A stretch of 64,000 nucleotides of DNA, taken from Verrucomicrobiales bacterium (GTDB lineage: Bacteria; Verrucomicrobiota; Verrucomicrobiia; Limisphaerales; J093). Position 1 is the stretch's first letter; every line of letters begins with the position of its first letter. This document shows, one piece after another, positions 43,891 through 52,854 of this stretch. The position numbers were made by a program, and so were the translations under genes. The stretch is taken from the NCBI GenBank assembly GCA_024233305.1, contig JACKPV010000023.1:1-64000 (forward strand), written 5' to 3'. Below the pieces are notes generated by a model. That model was not told the DNA's origin. It worked only from the letters and a program-made list of their open reading frames with translations, and made no database searches.

Positions 43891-44843
43891 TTGCCTGTGT
43901 CCCGGAAAACCTGGCCACCTTCGCAGGCGAACTGCGCGCGCGGTTCGCGGGGCGGTCCTCGGTGACGGTGGATGCTCCGCTGGCGTCCCGCACGACGCTG
44001 GGTGTGGGCGGACCGGCGGACCTGCTGGTGGAACCCGTTTCCGAAGCGGACCTGGCGGTGGCCCTGCGGTTTTGCCACCAGCACGGCCTGCCGTGGCGGG
44101 TCCTGGGCCGCGGCTCCAACGTGCTCGTGCGGGACGGGGGATTCCGCGGCATGATCCTGCTGCTCGATGCGGCGCACTTCGGGCGGGTGGAACGTACGGG
44201 CAGCCAGCTGCGCTGCGGGGCCGCGGCCCGGCTCAAGGCGGTCGCGGGTTCCGCCCGGAAGGAAGGACTGGCAGGGCTCGAGTTTCTGGAAGGCATTCCA
44301 GGCAGCGTTGGCGGCGCCTTGCGGATGAACGCCGGCGCGCACGGATCCTGGATGTTCGAGGTGACCGAATCGGTCCGTTTCGTTGAGCCTTCCGGCGCGG
44401 TGCTGGAAGCGGCCGCCGGCGATTTGCAGGCGCGTTACCGGAGCTGTGATTTTCTGGCCGGTCGGGTGGCAGTTGCGGCGGTGTTGGCCGGTCGGCCCGC
44501 GGCGCCGGAGGCCATTCGGGAGCGGATGGAGGCCAACGCCCGCCAACGGCGCGCCTCGCAGCCGCGCACGCCCAGTGCCGGCTGCATTTTCAAGAACCCG
44601 CCTTCGGTGCCTGCCGGGCGGCTCATCGAGGAGCTTGGGTTGAAGGGGACGCAGATCGGATGCGCGCGGGTCTCCGAGATCCACGGGAATTTCATCGTCA
44701 ATACCGGCGGCGCCACCGCCGCGGACGTCCTGCGGCTGGTGGAACATGTCCGGACCCGCGCGGGCGGCGCCGGCATCACGCTCGAAACTGAGGTCGAGAT
44801 CATCGGGGAGGATTCGCCCCCGACCCGAATGCGCCATGCCTGA
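43887..44843 (+). CDS. murB: UDP-N-acetylenolpyruvoylglucosamine reductase
   Basis: A 318-residue FAD/NADPH enzyme that reduces UDP-GlcNAc-enolpyruvate to UDP-MurNAc. TTLGVGGPADLLVEP and VLGRGSNVLVRDGGFRG form the FAD domain, IPGSVGGALRMNAGA is the flavin-binding block, and PSAGCIFKNPP carries the catalytic Ser of the C-terminal domain. The ATG at 43887 overlaps the murG stop, and the 3' end overlaps ddl by 8 bp. Confidence 0.94.
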   Translation: MIACVPENLATFAGELRARFAGRSSVTVDAPLASRTTLGVGGPADLLVEPVSEADLAVALRFCHQHGLPWRVLGRGSNVLVRDGGFRGMILLLDAAHFGRVERTGSQLRCGAAARLKAVAGSARKEGLAGLEFLEGIPGSVGGALRMNAGAHGSWMFEVTESVRFVEPSGAVLEAAAGDLQARYRSCDFLAGRVAVAAVLAGRPAAPEAIRERMEANARQRRASQPRTPSAGCIFKNPPSVPAGRLIEELGLKGTQIGCARVSEIHGNFIVNTGGATAADVLRLVEHVRTRAGGAGITLETEVEIIGEDSPPTRMRHA

Positions 44844-45774
44844 ACCCCTTCAGATCGCGCTTCTGCTCGGCGGCCCATCGGCCGAACGCGAGGTTTCCCT
44901 GGCCAGCGGGGCGGCCATGGCCGGCGCGTTGCGCGGCCTCGGGCATCAGGTGCGGGAGGTCGATCCGCAGACCTCCGACTGGGCCCTGCCGTCCGGTACG
45001 GAGGTGGTTTGCCTCGCCCTCCACGGCACCTACGGGGAGGATGGCACGGTGCAGGAGCGGTTGGAGGCGCTGGGCGTGCCCTACACGGGATGCGACGCGG
45101 CAGCCAGCCGGCTGGCTTTCGACAAGGCGCGGGCCAAGGAGTGCTTCGCGCGCGCGGGCGTTCCCACCCCGCGGTGGCTGGTGCTTGACCGTCCGCCCGC
45201 GGCCTGGCCGGACGGCTGGACGCTCCCGGTGGTGGTGAAGCCGCTTTGCCAGGGATCCAGCGTCGGTCTGCGGTTTGTCGAACGGGAAGCCGACCTCGCA
45301 GCCGCCGTCGAAGCGGCTCTGCGATGCGACGATCGGGCGCTGGTTGAGACCCTTGTTTCGGGGCGGGAAACCACGGTGGGAATTCTCGAAAGAGCCGCCC
45401 TGCCGGTGGTCGAAATCCGTCCGCGCGCGGGGCGTTACGACTACCGGAACAAGTACACGCGCGGGGCCACGGATTACTTCTGTCCCGCGGATTTCGATCC
45501 CGCCACGACCGAACGCATCCAGGCGGCCGGCCGCGCGGCGTTCGAGGCGGTGGGCGGCCGCGATTATGGCCGGGTGGACGTGCTCGTGGACGGCGACGGG
45601 GCGCCCTGGGTGTTGGAGGTGAACACGCTGCCGGGGATGACGGAGACGAGCCTGCTGCCCAAGGCGGCGGCGGCGGCCGGTCTGGGCTTCGCCGCGTTAT
45701 GTCAGAAGATGGTGGACCTGGCCCTGGCCCGCCGGGCGCGGAGCGGCGCCTCGAACCCGAAAGGAGGTCGTTGA
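44836..45774 (+). CDS. ddl: D-alanine--D-alanine ligase
   Basis: A 312-residue ATP-grasp enzyme that forms D-Ala-D-Ala, the substrate of MurF. ALLLGGPSAEREVSLASG begins the N-terminal domain, then LALHGTYGEDGTVQ, VVVKPLCQGSSVGL, NKYTRGATDYFCPA and the metal-binding end VLEVNTLPGMTETSLLP. Length and motif order are normal. ATG at 44836 overlaps the murB stop; an upstream in-frame start at 44746 lies in murB and is unlikely. Confidence 0.95.
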   Translation: MPEPLQIALLLGGPSAEREVSLASGAAMAGALRGLGHQVREVDPQTSDWALPSGTEVVCLALHGTYGEDGTVQERLEALGVPYTGCDAAASRLAFDKARAKECFARAGVPTPRWLVLDRPPAAWPDGWTLPVVVKPLCQGSSVGLRFVEREADLAAAVEAALRCDDRALVETLVSGRETTVGILERAALPVVEIRPRAGRYDYRNKYTRGATDYFCPADFDPATTERIQAAGRAAFEAVGGRDYGRVDVLVDGDGAPWVLEVNTLPGMTETSLLPKAAAAAGLGFAALCQKMVDLALARRARSGASNPKGGR

Positions 45775-45777
45775 GAC

Positions 45778-46734
45778 ATGGCGTTTGGTCGCCGACGAAC
45801 CAAGCCTCGCGGAACGGGCTCTACCGCGCTTGACCTCCGTTTGCGCAGCGCGCCCCGCCGGCATCGTTTCCGGCTCGCCGTGACGACTCTTTGTCTGGTC
45901 GCGCTCGGCGCGGCAGGGGCACAGGTTGCGGTGCGTTACTGGCCGGAGTTCCGCGATCGCGAGATCCTGGGGGACGGTCTGTTCGCGCTCAAGGAAGTGC
46001 AGATGTTCGGTTCGTTCCAGGGGGTTTCGCGCGCCGAACTCCTGCTCCGCTCCGGCATTGCCGAGGGACAGAACCTGCTCGCTCTCGATCTGGACCAGGT
46101 CAAGCGGGACGTCGAAATGATCCCCTACGTGGAATCGGTGGCTGTCGAGCGAATCCTGCCGCACCTGTTGCGGTTGCGGGTTGTCGAGCGGACCCCGGTG
46201 GCGCGCGTCAAGGTGTTCCGCATGGCGGACGATGCGGGTGAAGCGGGCAGTCTGTATTATCTGGACCGGCACGGCGCGGTGATGCCCGCCCGCTTCAACG
46301 TCACGCCGCCCCGCGACCCCTTCGCGGATCGCGACCTGCCGATGATTACCGGGGTGAGTGCCCGGGACATTCGTCCGGGCGACCGGGTGGCGGATCCGGC
46401 CGTGGAATGGGCCATCGCATTCGTTGGCCGGTACGAACGGGCGCCCGTCCGCCGGTTGACCGCGCTTCGCAGCGTGGATGTTGCGGAAAGGGGGGTGCTC
46501 CGTGTCACGCTCGCGAACGGAGCCCGGGTGGTGATCGGGCCCCGGGATCCCGACCGGCAACTGCTGCGCCTGGGGCTGCTGCACGAGGTCGGGGCCGAAC
46601 ACGGCCAGCGGCTTCTCGAAGTGGACCTCTCGGTCGAGAACAACTGTCCGTCCCTGTGGATGCCCGAGGGGACGGCGGCGGTGGAGACCGACGCCACGCA
46701 AAACCTCGTTGACCATTCTCCATCCGATGTTTAG
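45778..46734 (+). CDS. ftsQ: Cell division protein FtsQ
   Basis: A 318-residue bitopic membrane protein with a basic cytoplasmic tail, one transmembrane helix (about 34-53: VTTLCLVALGAAGAQVAV), a POTRA domain (about 70-140: LKEVQMFGSFQGVSRAELL, ALDLDQVKRDVEMIPYVES) and a beta domain ending near 290. With FtsL and FtsB it regulates septal synthesis. It follows ddl by 3 bp with a GGAGG ribosome binding site, and overlaps ftsA by 8 bp. Confidence 0.9.
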   Translation: MAFGRRRTKPRGTGSTALDLRLRSAPRRHRFRLAVTTLCLVALGAAGAQVAVRYWPEFRDREILGDGLFALKEVQMFGSFQGVSRAELLLRSGIAEGQNLLALDLDQVKRDVEMIPYVESVAVERILPHLLRLRVVERTPVARVKVFRMADDAGEAGSLYYLDRHGAVMPARFNVTPPRDPFADRDLPMITGVSARDIRPGDRVADPAVEWAIAFVGRYERAPVRRLTALRSVDVAERGVLRVTLANGARVVIGPRDPDRQLLRLGLLHEVGAEHGQRLLEVDLSVENNCPSLWMPEGTAAVETDATQNLVDHSPSDV

Positions 46735-47953
46735 CCGTTCGCATCATGTCATCGTCGGCCTCGAAATCGGCACTTCCAAGGTGTGTGCCGTGGTCGGGCG
46801 CCTGAGCGCCGAGGGGGTCCTGAATGTGGTTGGCGTGGGACAGCACCGCTCGCGCGGCGTGCGCAAGGGGGAGATCGTCGATCTGGAGACGGCCTCGGAG
46901 GACATCCGGAAGGCCCTGGTCGAGGCGGAGAACATGGCGAATCTCGAGGTCCGGAGCGTCTTCCTCGGCGTCACCGGCGCTCACATCTGCGGTTTCAACA
47001 ACCGGGGGCGGCACCACATTCCGCCCACTTATCGCGAGATCACCGAGGAGGACGTGCAGGACGTGATCAAGAATGCCCGGGCCGTCAACCTGCCGGCCGA
47101 CCATCATGTGGTGCATCTGATCCGGCAGCACTTCATCGTGGACGGCCAGCCGGAGGTGGTGAATCCGGTCCGCATGGAAGCTCGCCAGATGGAATTGGAC
47201 GTGCACGTGGTGCATGGCATCACGAGCCGCCTGCAGAACCCGATCAAGGCCGTCAAGGGCCTGCAGATCGAGGTCGAGGACATCGTCTTCAACGGCGTCG
47301 CCTCGTCCCTGGCGGTGTTGGGCAATCAGGAGAAGGAACTGGGAGCCCTGGTGATCGATCTCGGGTCCGGGGTGACCGAGTACGTGGTCTACGCGGAAGG
47401 CATCATCAAGCATACCGGCGTGCTTGCGGTGGGCGGGGACCACGTGACCAACGATCTGGCCTATGGACTGAAGGTGCCCATGGGCCGGGCCGAGGCCTTG
47501 AAGATCGAACATGGCGGCGCGCTGCTCACGCCGGACGTTCGGGGGCGCGCGGTGCGCCTCGGCAGCGAAACCGGGGCCAGCGATCGCACGCTGAACATTG
47601 AGCATCTCCGGCGCATCATGTCGCTGCGCCTCGAAGAAACCCTCGAGATCATTGCCGAGGATCTCGACCGGGCCGGGTTGCTGGATTATCTGCGGGCGGG
47701 CGTGGTGTTGTGTGGCGGCGGATCCCGTGTGCCGGAGATCGACCGGCTGACCGAGCGGATCTTCGGATTGCCCGTTTCCATCGGGCGGACGCGCACGGTC
47801 AGCGGCCTGGCGGCGGCGCTTGATCAGCCGGAGTTCGCCACCGCCATTGGCCTCGTGCGCTTCGGTTCCTATCAACTGGGGCGCCCGGCGCGCGCCCGGG
47901 GACTGACCGCCCGGCTGGCGGAGAAACTGGGCAGCATGCTCCAACGCTCCTGA
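46727..47953 (+). CDS. ftsA: Cell division protein FtsA
   Basis: A 408-residue actin-like ATPase that ties FtsZ filaments to the membrane. IVGLEIGTSKVCAVVGR is the phosphate-1 motif, GALVIDLGSGVTEYVVY phosphate-2, and VVLCGGGSRVPEI the adenosine motif; the 1C domain contains RGVRKGEIVDLE. The C-terminus GLTARLAEKLGSMLQRS is a good amphipathic membrane-targeting helix. ATG at 46727 begins inside ftsQ. ftsZ follows 14 bp after the stop. Confidence 0.95.
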   Translation: MFSRSHHVIVGLEIGTSKVCAVVGRLSAEGVLNVVGVGQHRSRGVRKGEIVDLETASEDIRKALVEAENMANLEVRSVFLGVTGAHICGFNNRGRHHIPPTYREITEEDVQDVIKNARAVNLPADHHVVHLIRQHFIVDGQPEVVNPVRMEARQMELDVHVVHGITSRLQNPIKAVKGLQIEVEDIVFNGVASSLAVLGNQEKELGALVIDLGSGVTEYVVYAEGIIKHTGVLAVGGDHVTNDLAYGLKVPMGRAEALKIEHGGALLTPDVRGRAVRLGSETGASDRTLNIEHLRRIMSLRLEETLEIIAEDLDRAGLLDYLRAGVVLCGGGSRVPEIDRLTERIFGLPVSIGRTRTVSGLAAALDQPEFATAIGLVRFGSYQLGRPARARGLTARLAEKLGSMLQRS

Positions 47954-47967
47954 GCGGGGCTTTTTTC

Positions 47968-49308
47968 ATGGAACAACCGATCACCAATCCCTCCGTTGCC
48001 GGCGGCCAGGCAGGCCCGCGGCTCAAGGTTGTGGGCGTCGGCGGCGCCGGGTTGCACGCGGTCGAGCACTTGTCCCGGAACCGCGCCGATGCTGCCTCGC
48101 TGGCGGTGGTTCACACGGATGCGCGGCTGTTGGGGCAGTCGCCTATCGAGGACCGGCTGTTGCTCGGGAGTCATCTGACCCGCGGGATGAAGGCCGGCGA
48201 CCCGGACGTGGGCCGGGCGATTGCGGAAGGGGAGGCGGAGCGGATCGGTGAATTCTGCGCCGGGCTGGACCTCGTCCTCATCCTTTCCGGACTGGGCGGA
48301 AACACCGGTTCGGGGGTGGCACCCGTGCTGGCGCGCGTGGCCCGGGAATCTGGCGCGCTCGTGCTGGCGATTGTGACGCTTCCCTTCGAGTTCGAGGGCC
48401 GCCGGCGCACCGTGCAGGCCCAGGCGGCCCTGCGGTTGTTGCGGACGGCGGCGGACGCGGTGATCGTGCTGCCCAACCAGAAGGTCGCCGGTCTGATCGA
48501 GGAGAACGCAAGTCTGACCGAGGCGCTCGGGAAGGCGAACGAGCTGCTCGCCGACGGCGTGCGGGGCTTGTGCCGCCTGGTCACCCACGAGGGATTGATC
48601 AAGGCCGATTTTTCCGATGTTTGCGAAGCGGTCCGCGGAAGGCACGCCGAGAGCTGTCTGGCGGCGGCGGAGGCGGCGGGGGAGGGCCGGGTGCGGGCGG
48701 TGGTGCAACGGTTGCTGGAAAGCCCGTTCCTGGAAGGCGGCGCAGCGCTCGCTGGGGCGGATGCGCTGCTGGTGAGCATTGCCGGCGGTCCCGGGCTTTC
48801 CCTGAAGGAAATCCACCAGTTGATGGACCAGATCAACCGTCTCTGCGAGAAGGCGCAGGTGATCATGGGAGCGGAGGTCGATCCGGCACTCGAGGATCGC
48901 CTGCTCGTCACGCTCGTGGGAGCGCGCCGGGTCGAGCCCGACGGAACCGCCGACCAACCCGGGGAGGTGGACGAGCGAATTGACGAGGCGGCCAGCGCGC
49001 TGGTTTCCGAGTTTCCGACGGGGGCCGAGGAGCCGGGGCGTCGTCCGCCGGCGGGCTCCACCGCGCCACGTTCGCCGCGATTCGCGCCGCCGCCGCCGAA
49101 CCTGAACGAAGAGGAGACGCGCCGGTTGCTGGATCATCAGCGCCGCAAGTCGGGCCGCCGCCGCGGGCGCTCGAACAACGCCGACCAGGGTCTCCTCAAC
49201 CTCGAGGTCATCTCCAAGGGTCGCTTTGACCGCAGCGAGCCCACCCGCCACCGCGGCGAAGACCTCGACACCCCCACTTACATCCGCCGCGGCATCGTCC
49301 TCAACTAA
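47968..49308 (+). CDS. ftsZ: Divergent cell division protein FtsZ
   Basis: A 446-residue tubulin-like GTPase. The overall FtsZ plan is clear: LKVVGVGGAGLHAVEHL, TRGMKAGDPDVGR, VTLPFEFEGRRR, LPNQKVAGLIEENASL and a C-terminal peptide DTPTYIRRGIVLN that would bind FtsA. The tubulin signature is GGNTGSG (110-116) in place of GGGTGTG. The T7 synergy loop reads KADFSD (212-217) in place of NLDFAD, keeping both Asp. It is probably still a polymerising GTPase, but with altered nucleotide contacts. It is the last gene of the dcw operon. Confidence 0.9.
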   Translation: MEQPITNPSVAGGQAGPRLKVVGVGGAGLHAVEHLSRNRADAASLAVVHTDARLLGQSPIEDRLLLGSHLTRGMKAGDPDVGRAIAEGEAERIGEFCAGLDLVLILSGLGGNTGSGVAPVLARVARESGALVLAIVTLPFEFEGRRRTVQAQAALRLLRTAADAVIVLPNQKVAGLIEENASLTEALGKANELLADGVRGLCRLVTHEGLIKADFSDVCEAVRGRHAESCLAAAEAAGEGRVRAVVQRLLESPFLEGGAALAGADALLVSIAGGPGLSLKEIHQLMDQINRLCEKAQVIMGAEVDPALEDRLLVTLVGARRVEPDGTADQPGEVDERIDEAASALVSEFPTGAEEPGRRPPAGSTAPRSPRFAPPPPNLNEEETRRLLDHQRRKSGRRRGRSNNADQGLLNLEVISKGRFDRSEPTRHRGEDLDTPTYIRRGIVLN

Positions 49309-49313
49309 CCCTA

Positions 49314-49329
49314 GGGGTCAGTCCTCACT
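49314..49329. repeat. Half copy of the REP-like hairpin repeat
   Basis: GGGGTCAGTCCTCACT repeats exactly the left outer arm of the array at 3659-4368, followed by TTTTTACAC, with no matching right arm. It begins just after the ftsZ stop codon. Confidence 0.7.
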
Positions 49330-49390
49330 TTTTACACTACGGCGACGCACATCGCGTGGCTCCGCGGTTGCGGGTCGGAACGCCGGGCGG

Positions 49391-50773
49391 TCAATCGAGG
49401 AGCTTGCCCGGATTGAGGATTCCGGCCGGATCGAAGGTGCGGCGGAGTTCGCGCATGACTTTCATGGCCGGTTCACCCGCGAACTTCGGCAGGTACTGCT
49501 TCTTGGCCACGCCCACGCCGTGTTCGCCGGTGATCGTTCCTCCGAGGCGGATGGCTTCGTCGAAGATCTCGGCGAAGGCGGCCTCGACCCGGTGCATCTC
49601 CTCGGTGTTGCGCTCGTCCGTGAGGAAGGTCGGGTGCAGGTTGCCATCGCCCATGTGACCAAAGGTGCCGACGCGGAGGTGGTGTTTCTTTGCGGTGGCC
49701 TCGACGAAGCGGACCATCGCGGCCAGTTCGCTGCGCGGCACGGTGACGTCCTCGAGGATGGTGGTGGGGGCCACGCGCGCCAGGGCGGAGAACGCGGTGC
49801 GGCGGGCGCTGGCGAGCCGGGCGGCCTCGGCGTCATCGCGCGCGACGATGACTTCCTTGCATGCGTTTTTGCGGGCCAGTTCCTCCATGCGGGCGGCTTC
49901 TTCGGCGACCACGGTGGGGTGCCCGTCGGTTTCCATGAGCAACAAGGCTTCGCAATCGCGCGGCAGGCCGATCTTGGCGTAATCGTCCACGCAATGAATG
50001 GTGGTACGATCCAGGAACTCGAGGGTGCAGGGGATGATCTGGGCGGCGATGATGTCGGACACGGTCTGGGCCGCCTGGTCCATCCGGGCGTAGGTCGCGA
50101 CCATCGTGCGTTTGGCGGCCGGCTTGGGAATCAGCTTGAGCAGGACTTTGGTGATCACGCCGAGGGTGCCTTCGGAGCCGATGAACAGGTCCCGCAAGGA
50201 ATAGCCGGCCACGTCCTTCACGCACTTGTTCCCGGTCCAAATGATCTCGCCGTCCGGCAAAACGACTTCCAGGCCCATCACGTAGCTCCGCGTGACGCCA
50301 TATTTCAACCCGCGTAGTCCGCCCGAATTCTCCGCGACGTTCCCCCCGATGGTGGAGATCTTCATGGACCCCGGATCCGGCGGGTAGAACAGGCCGGCGG
50401 CGGCCACGGTGTCAGCGATGGTTTGCGTGGTGACGCCCGCTTCAACGAGCAGCGTGAGGTTGGCGGTGTCGACCTCGTTGACCCGGTCCATCCGAACGAG
50501 GCAGAGGACAATGCAATCCGGGGTGGGCAGACTGCCGCCGCTAAGGCCGGTTCCGGAACCGCGGGTGACGACGGGCGTGCGGGTTTCGGTGGCGAGCTTG
50601 AGCACGGCGCGGACCTGTTCGGTCGAGCGGGGGAAGGCGACGCAGCCGGGCGACTCGCGGAGTGCCGCCGTTCCATCGAAGGAGTAGGGGATGAGGTCCT
50701 CGGGGCGCGTCAGCACACCCTCGGTACCGAGCAACGTCTGCAACCGGGTCAAGACATCCTGCGCAATGGCCAT
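49391..50773 (-). CDS. FAD-linked oxidase, GlcD/D-lactate dehydrogenase type
   Basis: A 460-residue flavoprotein of the VAO family. The FAD-binding PCMH domain spans about 35-215, with TPVVTRGSGTGLSGGS, DPGSMKISTIGGNVAENSGG and VAGYSLRDLFIGSEGTLG; the C-terminal oxidase domain has FGHMGDGNLHPTFL and the end ITGEHGVGVAKKQYLP. It oxidises a 2-hydroxy acid such as glycolate or D-lactate. The partner genes glcE and glcF are absent nearby, and there is no C-terminal iron-sulfur module. Start ATG 50773; the longer frame to 50851 adds non-conserved residues. Confidence 0.88.
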   Translation of the reverse strand: MAIAQDVLTRLQTLLGTEGVLTRPEDLIPYSFDGTAALRESPGCVAFPRSTEQVRAVLKLATETRTPVVTRGSGTGLSGGSLPTPDCIVLCLVRMDRVNEVDTANLTLLVEAGVTTQTIADTVAAAGLFYPPDPGSMKISTIGGNVAENSGGLRGLKYGVTRSYVMGLEVVLPDGEIIWTGNKCVKDVAGYSLRDLFIGSEGTLGVITKVLLKLIPKPAAKRTMVATYARMDQAAQTVSDIIAAQIIPCTLEFLDRTTIHCVDDYAKIGLPRDCEALLLMETDGHPTVVAEEAARMEELARKNACKEVIVARDDAEAARLASARRTAFSALARVAPTTILEDVTVPRSELAAMVRFVEATAKKHHLRVGTFGHMGDGNLHPTFLTDERNTEEMHRVEAAFAEIFDEAIRLGGTITGEHGVGVAKKQYLPKFAGEPAMKVMRELRRTFDPAGILNPGKLLD

Positions 50774-51373
50774 GGTGCGTCCAGCATGCGCCTGCCGAAG
50801 GAGGCGGGTCAAGCGGGCGGGCCCGGAGCCGGCGAGGCCCGGATCGTTCAACGCTCGACGAGACTGCGTACCCGGAATCGCTTGGCGAGGCAGTGGAGGA
50901 CCACTCCGCCCTTGGAGCGCAGTGCACAGGCGAGCGCCAACCGGCTCCGGTCGGCCCGGAAACCGGACGCCAGTTCACCCGTTTCGTCGGTGTCGCGCTG
51001 CCTTGGCGAAACTGCGCAGACCCGTTTCCAAGATGCGAGCGTTCGACAGTGCTCCCGTTGCCACCCGGCGATGAACGGAGAAACGGGGCGGTGGTTCCGG
51101 TCCACCGACTTGTTGAACGAAGGCGCTGCGCGGCGGCAGTCCCCGGGGCGCACCGGGCACGGATTGCGACTTCCCGTTCGGTTGTGCCGCCCCTTCAGGG
51201 CTGGTATCCGGAGGGGGGTGAGGCGACCCAGGGCGCCGCTCGTTGCTCGCTTTGCCCTGGGCTGGCTTGTTGCGGCCTTTCAGGCCATCTCGAGATTCCC
51301 GAGCGCCGCGGCACTCCGGTCCCGGTGCGCTTACGGCCAGTTCAGCGCGGGCGAGTCTGCTGGATCCTCGATC
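50774..51373. other. Non-coding stretch with an inverted repeat
   Basis: About 600 bp with no supported gene. CCCAGGGC at 51227-51234 pairs with GCCCTGGG at 51254-51261, and two related CAGG-ending blocks flank it (51187-51202 and 51272-51286). A 101-residue minus-strand frame at 50848-51153 was seen but has no recognisable domain. Confidence 0.4.
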
Positions 51374-51727
51374 CTACCCTCGCGGGGATCCGCGGTCCCG
51401 CGTGGCAACCGCGACATGCGAAGCGTCGGTTGCCGCCATCAGTGGGATGGCGCCGGAGGTCGGCAAGGTCTCGACGATTCGGGTGGACTCCGCGTCGATG
51501 GCGAGAACAGCCAGTCCGGCCACGAGATGGCAGCGGCGACGGGCCACGTCGGGATCGCCGAGGGCCGTCTAATCCCGCACGAACGGGGAGACGAACAACG
51601 CGAAGGGTGGGGGCCGAAGTTCCCACCGAAGTCGGGTCGTCTCCTGCTTGCCGGCAATCACCACGTCGCGGGAAGGCCGGGCCGCGAGGAAAACCGGGAT
51701 GGTCGGTTCGATGCAGATCCGAAGCAT
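51374..51727 (-). pseudogene. PIN-domain (VapC-like) toxin pseudogene
   Basis: From ATG at 51727 the frame reads MLRICIEPTIPVFLAARPSRD and then VVIAGKQETTRLRWELR and FALFVSPFVRD, matching a family of small PIN-domain proteins that start with IETTIPS and ARPSRD. An amber codon (51569-51571) stands where the family has Glu of a DEA motif. The same frame then continues with GDPDVARRR, LVAGLAVLAIDAESTRIVE, SGAIP and ATDASHVAVAT, keeping the acidic DAxHxA motif. It then diverges and stops at 51374, without the usual TWNCKHI end. It is inactivated by the stop and by 3' loss. No antitoxin gene was seen. Confidence 0.7.
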
Positions 51728-51820
51728 GTCCGCGCCCTGTGAGGTCGAACGTCCAGCGTGAGGATTCGGCGCGCCAGCGACGATATCGTCGACGCTGTTG
51801 TTCGCCGCTCTCACCTTCCT

Positions 51821-52837
51821 CTACATTGTGCTCACCGCTACTGCCTTGAGCACCCCTGCTCCGACCGCTGTTATGGTTTTGACACGTTGTGCCCATGCGC
51901 TGACGGCGTGGCGCCACTCGGGGCGTAGGTCCTTCCTGCCGGGGTCCGCTTTGAGAATGAGTGCCTTGATAAGACCAGAAGAGGTCCGCGCGGCCTCGAC
52001 CATTTCCTTTCGCGTGGCAGTCTTCTTGCACGCGATTCCGTGTTCCTCAAGACCGGCGCGGAGAATGTCCTTCGTGACGGCGCTCGGCGGGTCTGTGTTG
52101 TCCTCTGGTGGCGCAAAGAAGTCCAGCCAGTCAACGTAGATCTGATTGTGTTCGTCCCCGCAGCCGTACATTCGCTCGCCGTAGTACAGCGACAATCGCA
52201 AACCTTGACCCCATCCTCTATTGACGTAGTCGGCGACGACCATTCGAGCCATTGGCGAGACCGCCTTGAGTTTATCCGTACACGGTTCGGCATCGCCGAG
52301 GGGAGACATGGCCGCGTCAAGTGCGATCCTCGCGCCTTTCGCCGGGCCGTAGACTGAACCAAGGAGGCTTTCCTTGGGCGTCTCCGATTTCGTAAGGCGG
52401 AGCATCTCCTCACCGTAGTCGGGCGCGACTTCCAATTGCCGAGTACCGATCACGGTGGCGGCGAGTGCGGCTCCCACATAGGACACATCCTGATTGCTGG
52501 TAAGTGCCATGCGATGAAGCAACAGGTTGATCGCCTTCAGTTCGTGTCTGGCTGTCTCCGAAAGACATAGCCATGCCGGAATCTGTGCGCCCAGTACCTT
52601 CTTCAGGAGTCTGTCGGAGGCTGTGTTGCGTGGGGTCAGAAACGACCACAGCTCGCGGATGGCGTCGTGTCGTCCATCGGCCAGGCAATCAGTTACAAAG
52701 GGAGTCAGGTCGACGGCCGGCGCGTACGATCCGGGCGAGTACTTGGCGTCCAGAAACGGGTATTCGGGATGGCTCCATCGGCGGATGCTGTCGTAGAACT
52801 TGGCTACGTCCTTAGTGCGGAAGGATGGGTTCGCCAT
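51821..52837 (-). CDS. Uncharacterised protein, accessory gene pair (second gene)
   Basis: A 338-residue soluble protein with no signal peptide or membrane helix. It begins MANPSFRTKDVAKFYDSIRRW and is preceded by AAAGGACGAAT, a good ribosome binding site. The body is helical; VVADYVNRGWGQGLRLSLYYGERMYGC split over about 215-245 and AVTKDILRAGLEEHGIACKK stand out. No known domain or catalytic motif was recognised. Its codon use is less GC-biased than that of the flanking genes. It follows a 145-residue unknown gene by 17 bp. Confidence 0.7.
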   Translation of the reverse strand: MANPSFRTKDVAKFYDSIRRWSHPEYPFLDAKYSPGSYAPAVDLTPFVTDCLADGRHDAIRELWSFLTPRNTASDRLLKKVLGAQIPAWLCLSETARHELKAINLLLHRMALTSNQDVSYVGAALAATVIGTRQLEVAPDYGEEMLRLTKSETPKESLLGSVYGPAKGARIALDAAMSPLGDAEPCTDKLKAVSPMARMVVADYVNRGWGQGLRLSLYYGERMYGCGDEHNQIYVDWLDFFAPPEDNTDPPSAVTKDILRAGLEEHGIACKKTATRKEMVEAARTSSGLIKALILKADPGRKDLRPEWRHAVSAWAQRVKTITAVGAGVLKAVAVSTM

Positions 52838-52854
52838 ATTCGTCCTTTCTCGTT

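Noticed and set aside
50423..51742. A 439-codon plus-strand frame
   Set aside because: It runs antisense to the GlcD gene and the PIN pseudogene and shows no domain.
51342..52031. A 229-codon minus-strand frame across the PIN pseudogene
   Set aside because: It reads an alternative frame through the pseudogene and the end of the neighbouring gene, with an Arg/Pro-rich composition typical of shadow frames.
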